This document shows, piece by piece, positions 1 to 5,815 of a stretch of DNA of 6,258 bases. Below the pieces are notes generated by a model, which had not been told where the DNA came from, made no database searches, and saw only the letters and a list, made by a program, of their open reading frames with translations. The DNA comes from JAJFKJ01 sp964443025 (GTDB lineage: Bacteria; Pseudomonadota; Gammaproteobacteria; JABCZS01). The DNA lies in NCBI GenBank assembly GCA_964443025.1, contig CAYUEL010000118.1, positions 1-6,258 of the forward strand. Direction: 5' to 3'. The position numbers were made by a program, and so were the translations under genes. How positions within the stretch are numbered: position 1 is the first letter of the stretch; each line of letters starts with the position of its first letter.

Positions 1-420
1 ACGTATTAAATGTTGTTCAGCAGGTTGTTTTAATTCTGGGAAAAGTTCGTCGAGTGTTGTCTGTAAATAGCCTGTTTCGTTAATGCTATCAAGCAGGGTA
101 TGTGCAATGACGCGCGCTTGAGGGGTGAATGAAAGCATATCGCATTGGTTACGCAAATGATCTTGTAAATTGAGCGTTGCGTGAACTTGAGATAACCAAT
201 CAAAATCGTTATCGTTTGTATTATTAGTTTGTTCTGTTGTGTCGGCGGTGAGAGATTCCTCGGGGTTTTCAAGCTCAAGCATAGGGTTTTCATCCAGCAT
301 GGCCTGAATATGAAGCTGAAGCTCCAAGGCGGGCATCGCCATAAGCTTCATTGCCTGCTGCATATGTGAAGATAATTTTTGTTGCTGGCCTAACTTGGCT
401 CTTATTTGTGTTTTCATCAT
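1..420 (-). CDS. rpoN: RNA polymerase sigma-54 factor RpoN, N-terminal part (gene runs off the left edge)
   Basis: This encodes the start of sigma-54, which directs RNA polymerase to -24/-12 promoters and needs AAA+ enhancer-binding activators. About 140 codons are visible, open to the window edge. Region I is clear: a Gln/Leu-rich helix pair (LGQQQKLSSHMQQAMKLMA, then ALELQLHIQAMLDENPMLELE, residues about 11-52), the activator-responsive part. A short polar, acidic linker follows (about 55-77, rich in D, N, T), then the beginning of the core-binding domain (LQDHLRNQ, then ARVIAHTLLDSINETGYL). The DNA-binding HTH and RpoN box lie outside the window. Two in-frame ATGs sit side by side at 420 and 417; no Shine-Dalgarno precedes either, so the exact start is undecided. 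In related bacteria rpoN directly follows lptB; here the two are separated by three genes, so rpoN must have its own promoter or rely on long read-through. Identity rests on recognised family motifs. Confidence 0.93.
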   Translation of the reverse strand, partial: MMKTQIRAKLGQQQKLSSHMQQAMKLMAMPALELQLHIQAMLDENPMLELENPEESLTADTTEQTNNTNDNDFDWLSQVHATLNLQDHLRNQCDMLSFTPQARVIAHTLLDSINETGYLQTTLDELFPELKQPAEQHLIR

Positions 421-422
421 TT

Positions 423-452
423 GAGTATAGTAGGGGTCGTGCTACCCTACAA
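423..452 (-). promoter_or_regulatory. possible sigma-70 promoter for rpoN
   Basis: Reading the minus strand, TTGTAG (452-447) and TATACT (428-423) are 18 nt apart. The -10 matches the consensus at 5 of 6 positions, the -35 at only 3 of 6. Transcription would begin at about 415-418, essentially on the two rpoN start codons, giving a leaderless or nearly leaderless mRNA. That would fit the absence of a ribosome binding site, but the match is weak and could be chance in AT-rich DNA. Confidence 0.25.
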
Positions 453-464
453 ATAGCACAACCC
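430..464. repeat. inverted repeat with two alternative hairpins between rpoN and copA
   Basis: Arms 434-444 and 454-464 pair over 11 bp around a 9-nt loop. Read on the minus strand they are GGGTTGTGCTA and TAGCACGACCC, with one U-G wobble in RNA; on the plus strand the same position is a C-A mismatch. A second, mutually exclusive hairpin is GTAGGG (430-435) with CCCTAC (445-450), also with a 9-nt loop. No T-run follows on either strand, so it does not look like an intrinsic terminator. It could be an operator, a 5' leader structure, or a degenerate REP-like palindrome; the core TTTGTAGGGT resembles dispersed palindromes I recall from other proteobacteria. Function is unknown. Confidence 0.6.
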
Positions 465-469
465 TGAGG
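465..469 (+). promoter_or_regulatory. ribosome binding site of copA
   Basis: TGAGG lies 8 nt before the ATG at 478 and matches the anti-Shine-Dalgarno sequence. It supports 478 as the start rather than the next in-frame Met at residue 18. It directly abuts the inverted repeat ending at 464, so folding of that hairpin could affect access to it. Confidence 0.6.
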
Positions 470-477
470 CTATATTT

Positions 478-2448
478 ATGACACACGCCCACCACTGTTC
501 TCAACCTCAACAACCCTATCAATCCTTGATGATAAAAACAGCCGTGGCTGCAAGCATGGGTATCATGCTCATTGTATTCAGCTTGTTTGATGTCAAGGTA
601 AATAACCTGTTAATAGGTCTTGCAAGTTTGGGTGTGTTGTTATATTCGGGCGGACATATTTTTACGGGAGCTTGGCGAGGCTTAACATCACTTTCAGCCA
701 ATATGGATACGTTAATTGCAATGGGCACAGGCATCGCTTGGATTTATTCCATGATCGTTGTCGTATGGCCTGAACATATTCCTGATATGGCGCGTCATGT
801 GTATTTTGAAACAGCCATTATTATCATTGCATTGGTTGATCTGGGATCTGTGCTTGAAATGCGTGCACGACGTCATACATCGGATGCCATTCAACGTTTA
901 ATGAAATTACAACCTAAAACAGCGCGTATTGTGCGCGACGGAAAAGAAATCGATGTTCCCATTGAGTCAATACAAATGGGTGATTTGGTCCGCGTTCGCC
1001 CTGGAGAACAAATTCCTGTGGATGGCGAAATTATTGAGGGAAGTTCAAGTGTTGATGAATCGCTATTAACAGGCGAATCATTGCCCGTTGAAAAAGCAGT
1101 GGGAGATAAAGTGATTGGCGCAACACTCAATAAAAATGGAACATTTATTTTTAAAGCCATTCATGTCGGAAGCGAAACGGTGCTATCACAAATTATCAAG
1201 ATGGTTCAACAAGCACAAAATTCAAAACCTGAATTAGCTCGATTGGCTGATCGCATTTCTGCTTATTTTGTGCCGAGTGTAGTCATCATTGCTTTATTGA
1301 CGGCCATTGCATGGTATTTTGCAGGTGTTGAGCCACGCTTATCGTATATGTTGGTGACAGCGATGTCGGTGTTAGTGATTGCATGTCCTTGTGCGTTGGG
1401 TTTGGCCGTTCCTATTTCTGTGATGATTGGCATTGGGAAAGCGGCAGAACATGGAATTTTGATTCGTCATGCGGATGCGTTGCAACAAACAGAACAATTG
1501 ACCGCCATTGTTTTAGATAAAACCGGTACAATTACACAAGGAAAACCTGAAGTGATGGGTATTTATCCTGAACTTCATATCGATCAAAAACAAGTATTAA
1601 CGTTAGCGGCTAGTTTAGAGGCGGGTTCGGAACATCCACTGGCTGAGGCCATTCTTAATGCAGCGAGGCAACACGATTGCATTTTACATCCAGTCACGCA
1701 ATTTCAGGCTTTATCTGGACGGGGTATTAAGGGTCATATTGAAAACCGAATAATTTTTTTAGGTAACGAACGGTTGATGCAAACAGAATCTATTTCGTTA
1801 GGTGATTGCAAACAAAAAGCAGATGAATTGGCCTCACAAGGAAAAACGCCTATTTTTGTTGCAGTAGACAAGAAAGTAATAGGAATTATTGCCATTGCGG
1901 ATCCCATTAAACCTGATTCAAAAAAAGCTATTGAACGTTTGCAGCGCATGGGTTTAAAAGTCATTATGATTACCGGTGATCATGCGGCCACGGCTCATGC
2001 CATTGCTGCGCAAGTAGGTATTCACGATGTGATGGCTGAAATCTTACCTGAGGATAAAAAAAATAAAATAAAAGAACTTCAAATGAAAGGTGAAAAAGTA
2101 GGAATGGTAGGTGATGGTATTAATGATGCACCTGCATTGGCTCAGTCAGATGTAGGATTTGCCATAGGAACAGGAACGGATATCGCCATTGAAAGTGCCA
2201 GTATTACGCTCATGGGCGGCTCATTGCAAGGCGTTGCAGATGCGATCATCATTTCACACAACACCGTAGTAAATATGAAACAAAATTTATTCGGCGCATT
2301 TATTTATAATGCTATTGCTATTCCTATTGCAGCAGGTCTTTTATTTCCTTTTACAGGGATATTATTAAATCCTATGCTAGCAGGAGCGACAATGGCTCTC
2401 TCATCATTAACAGTGGTTAGTAATGCAAATCGACTTCGTTTTGTTTGA
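478..2448 (+). CDS. copA: Cu+-exporting P1B-type ATPase, CopA-like, without an N-terminal metal-binding domain
   Basis: This inner-membrane pump should export Cu+ from the cytoplasm at the cost of ATP. All core motifs are present: actuator TGES (198-201), CPC in the membrane (303-305, with P312), phosphorylation motif DKTGT (D347), SEHPL (H386, P387), TGD (499-501) and GDGIND (545-550). Cu+ selectivity is supported by Y610-N611 in the seventh helix and M639/S643 in the eighth. The G58-G59 kink marks the copper-entry platform. By alignment from memory to Legionella CopA, entry residues would be M76, E127 and D258, and exit residue E111. Helices fall near 17-37, 43-65, 77-97, 107-127, 262-283, 288-316, 598-623 and 627-651. 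At 656 residues it is short for the family: there is no GMxCxxC HMA domain, only a small tail with four His/Cys residues (MTHAHHC). It diverges from rpoN and its 3' end overlaps the convergent nuclease gene by 32 bp. No CueR-type operator was recognised. Confidence 0.93.
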   Translation: MTHAHHCSQPQQPYQSLMIKTAVAASMGIMLIVFSLFDVKVNNLLIGLASLGVLLYSGGHIFTGAWRGLTSLSANMDTLIAMGTGIAWIYSMIVVVWPEHIPDMARHVYFETAIIIIALVDLGSVLEMRARRHTSDAIQRLMKLQPKTARIVRDGKEIDVPIESIQMGDLVRVRPGEQIPVDGEIIEGSSSVDESLLTGESLPVEKAVGDKVIGATLNKNGTFIFKAIHVGSETVLSQIIKMVQQAQNSKPELARLADRISAYFVPSVVIIALLTAIAWYFAGVEPRLSYMLVTAMSVLVIACPCALGLAVPISVMIGIGKAAEHGILIRHADALQQTEQLTAIVLDKTGTITQGKPEVMGIYPELHIDQKQVLTLAASLEAGSEHPLAEAILNAARQHDCILHPVTQFQALSGRGIKGHIENRIIFLGNERLMQTESISLGDCKQKADELASQGKTPIFVAVDKKVIGIIAIADPIKPDSKKAIERLQRMGLKVIMITGDHAATAHAIAAQVGIHDVMAEILPEDKKNKIKELQMKGEKVGMVGDGINDAPALAQSDVGFAIGTGTDIAIESASITLMGGSLQGVADAIIISHNTVVNMKQNLFGAFIYNAIAIPIAAGLLFPFTGILLNPMLAGATMALSSLTVVSNANRLRFV

Positions 2449-3508
2449 TTAAGGCTAACAAATCTTTGATAGAGTCGATATCCCAAACTTTAGCCATCAA
2501 TGTTTGGCATTGCATCTGTGATAATGAGTATATCTTTTCAGTTATTGCCGGCGGCAATTTTCCAAATTTACCTGTAAGCATCCCACATAAGGCTATTTTC
2601 TGACCCTGTTCTAGTCCTTGTTCTAGTCCCTGCTCTAGTCCTTGCTCTAGACCTTGCTCTAGACCCTGCTCTAGGCCTTGTTCTAGACCTTGCTCTAGAC
2701 CCTGCTCTAGGCCTTGTTCTAGACCTTGCTTTAAACCTTCTTGTATCAATGAGTTTCGATAATTTTCCATCCGTTCTGCAAGCATGTGAGGGCCTCCTGA
2801 AGTGTCATCCAAATAAGATATCATTTTTTCATCTAATTTTAGCACACGACTACAGTATACCAAAAATGCACGCCTTAAGGAGTCATGTTCTGAATCCTTT
2901 AGCAACATAACCAAGCGATGAATAATTGTCTGTATATCATAATGATGCGCATTTTGTTCGAGCTCTATTAAAGGTGCTACTACATTATTGCTCTGCAGCA
3001 GCTCTTCAGTTAAAGGAAATCTACCCATATCTAATACAGTGTAAGTCATTTGAGGCTGACGCGCTGCCAGTGGCTTCGGTAAATTTCCAGGAAATAAATC
3101 CAGCACATGAGTTGCTGCATTCCAAGGACGTTCGCCCATGTAAATAACAAAGGGTAACACGGGAGGTAAATATCCGTTGGGTAATATCCCTTTGGTTTTA
3201 ATTAAATTTTCGTGCAATAAGCCAACGTAAGTTAATAAACGCATTCCCATATATTTATCAATATTCTTTTGAAATTCTAACAGTAGGTATAAATAAACCC
3301 ATTCATTATTGAATGAAATTCGCCAAATACTGTCTTGTTCACGTTTATGCCATTTATCAGAAACTTGCTGCGTATCCACACGTTCTAGGGTTGTCAGGTC
3401 TAAATAAGCAACCCATTCTTCTTTTATAAATCCGCGGAGCAAATCCGCCACCACTTTGGGATGTGAAAATAAATGGCGATAACCATAGTCATATTGTTGG
3501 TGTGTCAC
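2417..3508 (-). CDS. Rpn-family PD-(D/E)XK nuclease / putative transposase with QGLE repeat and DUF4351-like C-terminus
   Basis: The protein (363 aa) belongs to the Rpn (recombination-promoting nuclease, PF04754 'transposase_31') group. The N-terminal nuclease fold shows the HLFSHPKVVADLLRGF helix (12-27), the acidic residue in REQDSIWR (D59), and the core strand LLLEFQKNIDKYMGMRLLTY (76-94), whose E78-x-Q80 pair is the expected remainder of the PD-(D/E)XK site. An all-alpha middle (about 185-250) leads to a run of ten perfect QGLE units (261-300). The C-terminus (about 306-355, TGKFGKLPPAITEKIYSLS) resembles DUF4351. It starts with GTG at 3508, preceded by a good Shine-Dalgarno. Characterised Rpn proteins cleave DNA, promote RecA-independent recombination or act in phage defence; the role here is inferred only from family. 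No terminal inverted repeats or target duplications were seen, so it is not an evident insertion sequence. The last codons overlap copA on the opposite strand. Confidence 0.85.
   Translation of the reverse strand: MTHQQYDYGYRHLFSHPKVVADLLRGFIKEEWVAYLDLTTLERVDTQQVSDKWHKREQDSIWRISFNNEWVYLYLLLEFQKNIDKYMGMRLLTYVGLLHENLIKTKGILPNGYLPPVLPFVIYMGERPWNAATHVLDLFPGNLPKPLAARQPQMTYTVLDMGRFPLTEELLQSNNVVAPLIELEQNAHHYDIQTIIHRLVMLLKDSEHDSLRRAFLVYCSRVLKLDEKMISYLDDTSGGPHMLAERMENYRNSLIQEGLKQGLEQGLEQGLEQGLEQGLEQGLEQGLEQGLEQGLEQGLEQGQKIALCGMLTGKFGKLPPAITEKIYSLSQMQCQTLMAKVWDIDSIKDLLALIKQNEVDLHY
2603..2734 (-). repeat. 12-bp tandem repeat encoding (QGLE)n, with a 36-bp higher-order duplication
   Basis: Eleven contiguous 12-bp units are visible on the plus strand, each a variant of accttgctctag; the coding strand reads (QGLE)n. 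Inside the array the three-unit block at 2651-2686 is repeated without a mismatch at 2687-2722, and a degenerate unit at 2723-2734 ends it. All units but the last end in CTAG, giving ten CTAG sites spaced 12 bp apart. A change in unit number stays in frame, so the array can vary protein length without destroying the gene. Confidence 0.93.
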
Positions 3509-3513
3509 TGTTA

Positions 3514-3519
3514 CTTCTC
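3514..3519 (-). promoter_or_regulatory. ribosome binding site of the Rpn-family gene
   Basis: The coding strand carries GAGAAG five nt before the GTG at 3508. This decides the unusual GTG start, since no ATG lies nearby in frame at the N-terminal boundary of the nuclease domain. Confidence 0.55.
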
Positions 3520-3554
3520 TTTTTGTATTATGTAACTATTTTTCTAATGCATCC

Positions 3555-3583
3555 AGTATACATGATTTTTTTTGATATACCAA
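3555..3583 (-). promoter_or_regulatory. likely sigma-70 promoter of the Rpn-family gene
   Basis: On the minus strand TTGGTA (3583-3578) and TATACT (3560-3555) are exactly 17 nt apart; the -10 matches 5 of 6 consensus bases and the -35 matches 4 of 6. The spacer contains a run of eight A. Transcription would start near 3548, leaving a leader of about 40 nt before the GTG. This suggests the nuclease gene is transcribed apart from the lpt-decarboxylase unit upstream. The 148-bp gap 3509-3656 otherwise holds only the palindrome at 3580-3592 and no visible terminator for the decarboxylase. Confidence 0.5.
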
Positions 3584-3592
3584 TAATATTGG
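3580..3592. promoter_or_regulatory. 13-bp palindrome overlapping the -35 of the Rpn-family promoter
   Basis: CCAATAATATTGG is a perfect inverted repeat of six bases around one central base. It covers part of the proposed -35 element, the position expected of a repressor or activator site. It could also be chance in an AT-rich gap; no known regulator consensus was recognised. Confidence 0.3.
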
Positions 3593-3656
3593 GTGAGATA
3601 AAATTAAAAGTAAGATAAGTTATTATTAAATGCAAGAGTTTCTAAAATAGTTGAAA

Positions 3657-5075
3657 TCACTTTTGCTTTTTAAATAAAATAATTCTATCCACTAAAGACT
3701 GCACATGTTCTTTATGGGTTCTAAAGCTCAGAATACAGGCTCGAATCCACAATTGCTCTTGTATTTGAGTAGAGCTTACGTTAATGACACCGTCCGCAAC
3801 AATGTAGTCTAGAAGATTTCTTGTTTCATGGTCATTTTTGCAACGAAACACAACTATAGTAAGTGCAGGTTCTGCGAACACTGTCAGTTCTTTTATTTCT
3901 TTTAATTCTTCATAAAGCCATTTGGCAAGTAGATATTTTTCAGAAAGACATGCTGAAATGGCCGAAACCCCAAATAATTGGAGGCTCAGCTCTACACGAG
4001 GAGCTCTATTATGTCTTGTCAACTCAAAGGAATAATCTGCAGGAGAACGGTCTGATGGAGTTTCCTCGCGAGAAAGAAAAGGTGCTTCTTCCTTAAGGGC
4101 ATTTTTCAAAAAGTGATGATGTTTTACGAGACCTGCTCCAATTCCATAAGACAAAAAGAGACCCTTATGTGGATCTACAACTATGGAATCTGCTTTTTCA
4201 ATTCCTTGCAAAAGGTGTTTAGTTTCAGCGCATAGCTGAAAAAAGCCTCCATATGCGGCGTCTACATGAAGCCAAAGGCCATATTTTTTGCTAATGAATG
4301 CCATATCATTTAATGGATCAATAGTACCGGTATTTGTTGATCCTGCATTAGCCACCATTAAAAACGGTTTTTTACCTTCTTGAAGATCTGTTTTTATAGT
4401 ATGTTCCAGTGCTTCTAGATTCATGCCAAGATGGTTATCTGTAGGAATAACATGAATAGCTTGGTTTGAAATACCCATGGCTTTGAGAGTTCTATCAGTT
4501 GCAAAATGCGTTTGGCTTGTTTGGTAAATTACAAGTTTTTCAGAGAGCGTGCTAGACACAGATTCTCTGGCCGCCAAGAAACAATTAAGGGTCGCCATCG
4601 TGGCGCCGCTTGTTAAGCTTCCCCAGGCATCATCCCCTAACTGAAATAAATCACAAAGCCAATGAATGACTTTATTTTCAGATTCAGCAGATCCAGGTGC
4701 TGCAAAATGAAAACCTGAAAAACGATTCGTAATCGCTGTTACTAAATCAGCTAAAGCACCTGATAATAAACCACCACCAGGAATATAACCCATAAAATTT
4801 CCGCTAGCAGTTTCAATGCCGCCTTTTAACTGGGTTATTATTAATTGATGAATCGGATCAGCTTCATTATAAAAGTTATTTGCACTGAGTTGTTTTGCTA
4901 TGGATGTTTCTGTCTTTTCAGAAGACGCTGGACTACTCCCTACGTTATCGATAAAAGGTATCAAAAGCGCCAAGGCCTTATCACATTCCCTACGGAATTG
5001 GATTCCGGAAAGTTCCAAACTAGCAGATTCTTGCTGTTTTTCATTTATTTTTTTTAAAAGATCATCTTTCTTCAT
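3657..5075 (-). CDS. group II PLP-dependent decarboxylase (aromatic-amino-acid/glutamate decarboxylase superfamily), substrate unknown
   Basis: The 472-aa protein has the full fold-type I group II decarboxylase plan. Visible motifs are GYIPGGGLLSGALADL (96-111) and the AAPGSAESENKVI substrate-pocket stretch (125-137), TSGATMATL (155-163, PLP phosphate), H190 (expected to stack on the pyridine ring), NAGSTNTGTIDP (243-254), HVDAAYGG (D272, contacts the ring nitrogen), and DPHKG with the Schiff-base lysine K304. The segment 346-369 matches the usual catalytic-loop/arginine region. Relatives decarboxylate aromatic L-amino acids, glutamate, aspartate or diaminobutyrate to amines; the HKGL form (in place of HKWL) occurs in many uncharacterised bacterial members, so the substrate is not predictable here. 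It starts 11 bp after lptB on the same strand and has no Shine-Dalgarno, which points to co-transcription and perhaps translational coupling. It is not a usual member of the lpt operon and was probably inserted there. It appears cytosolic and intact. Confidence 0.88.
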   Translation of the reverse strand: MKKDDLLKKINEKQQESASLELSGIQFRRECDKALALLIPFIDNVGSSPASSEKTETSIAKQLSANNFYNEADPIHQLIITQLKGGIETASGNFMGYIPGGGLLSGALADLVTAITNRFSGFHFAAPGSAESENKVIHWLCDLFQLGDDAWGSLTSGATMATLNCFLAARESVSSTLSEKLVIYQTSQTHFATDRTLKAMGISNQAIHVIPTDNHLGMNLEALEHTIKTDLQEGKKPFLMVANAGSTNTGTIDPLNDMAFISKKYGLWLHVDAAYGGFFQLCAETKHLLQGIEKADSIVVDPHKGLFLSYGIGAGLVKHHHFLKNALKEEAPFLSREETPSDRSPADYSFELTRHNRAPRVELSLQLFGVSAISACLSEKYLLAKWLYEELKEIKELTVFAEPALTIVVFRCKNDHETRNLLDYIVADGVINVSSTQIQEQLWIRACILSFRTHKEHVQSLVDRIILFKKQK

Positions 5076-5086
5076 TTAATAAATAA

Positions 5087-5815
5087 TCAAATCATAAAAT
5101 CTTCACCCAGATAAACTGAGCGGACTTTTTGGTTTTTGAGAATGGCGTCTGGGGTTCCATGAGCTAATAATTGCCCTTCGCCCATGATGTAAGCATGTTC
5201 GCAAATATCCAATGTTTCGCGAACGTTATGATCGGTAATTAATACGCCAATGCCACGTCGCGCTAAGTGTTGAATAATATCCTTAATATCAACAATGGAA
5301 ATAGGGTCGACGCCGGCAAAGGGTTCATCGAGAAGAATAAATTGTGGATTAGCTGCAATAGCACGGGCAATTTCAACACGTCGACGTTCGCCGCCGGATA
5401 AGCTCATGCCCAACGTTGACGCAATATGATCAATATGAAATTCTTCGAGTAATTGTTGCAATAAGTGTTCGCGCTCTTCTTTGCTTAATGTTTCGCGCAA
5501 TTCTAAAATAGCCATGATGTTTTCTTTTACGGAAAGCTTGCGAAAAACGGAAGGTTCTTGCGGTAAATAACCCAAACCTTGTTGTGCACGTACATGCATG
5601 GGATTGCGTGTGATGTTTTGTGTATCCAAATAAACTTCACCTTCATCACAAGGAATTAAACCTACGATCATGTAAAAACAAGTGGTTTTCCCAGCGCCAT
5701 TTGGACCCAGTAATCCAACGATTTTCCCACTTTCCACTTCTAGCGAAACGCCTTGAACAACTTTGCGGCCTTTGTATGTTTTTTTAAGATTTTCTGCTCG
5801 TAATGTGGGCATCAT
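5087..5815 (-). CDS. lptB: LPS export ABC transporter ATP-binding protein LptB
   Basis: LptB is the cytoplasmic ATPase of the LptB2FGC complex that extracts lipopolysaccharide from the inner membrane and drives it across the periplasm. The ATPase is intact: Walker A GPNGAGKT, Q-loop in YLPQEPSVFRKLSV, signature LSGGERRR, Walker B FILLDE, D-loop AGVD and switch histidine in ITDHN, ending in the family-typical YLGEDF. Two ATGs are possible at 5815 and 5812. The second is more likely: AGGG (5823-5820) is then 7 nt away, the protein becomes 241 aa like the E. coli enzyme, and from memory F90/R91 (contact to LptF/G), E163 and H195 fall on the same numbers as in E. coli. The first start gives an ATGA overlap with the lptA stop. 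Either way it is translationally linked to lptA. Instead of rpoN, a decarboxylase gene follows. Confidence 0.97.
   Translation of the reverse strand: MMPTLRAENLKKTYKGRKVVQGVSLEVESGKIVGLLGPNGAGKTTCFYMIVGLIPCDEGEVYLDTQNITRNPMHVRAQQGLGYLPQEPSVFRKLSVKENIMAILELRETLSKEEREHLLQQLLEEFHIDHIASTLGMSLSGGERRRVEIARAIAANPQFILLDEPFAGVDPISIVDIKDIIQHLARRGIGVLITDHNVRETLDICEHAYIMGEGQLLAHGTPDAILKNQKVRSVYLGEDFMI

Noticed and set aside
30..293. Open frame of 87 codons on the minus strand
   Set aside because: It lies in another frame of rpoN and has no recognisable family features; the rpoN frame is continuous across it.
430..464. Intrinsic terminator between rpoN and copA
   Set aside because: The stem is not followed by a T-run on either strand, and both neighbouring genes start here rather than end.
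380..470. CueR/MerR-type operator or strong promoter for copA
   Set aside because: TATAGT at 426-431 could be a -10, but no -35 at 16-20 nt spacing and no CueR-like dyad (ACCTTCC/GGAAGGT) was found.
478..2448. Zn/Cd/Pb-transporting (ZntA-type) ATPase
   Set aside because: Y610-N611 and M639/S643 in the last two helices with the CPC motif fit the Cu+ class; the Lys/Asp pair expected in Zn pumps is absent.
2603..2734. Possible CRISPR array, because of regular short repeats
   Set aside because: Units are 12 bp, contiguous, without spacers, and in frame inside a coding sequence.
2926..3147. Plus-strand open frame inside the nuclease gene
   Set aside because: It is antisense to a well-supported coding region, has no ribosome binding site of note and no recognisable domain.
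2417..3508. Insertion sequence centred on the 'transposase_31' family gene
   Set aside because: The family is a PD-(D/E)XK nuclease, not a DDE transposase, and no flanking inverted repeats or target duplications were found.
3863..4096. Plus-strand open frame inside the decarboxylase gene
   Set aside because: It is antisense to conserved decarboxylase sequence and shows no family resemblance.
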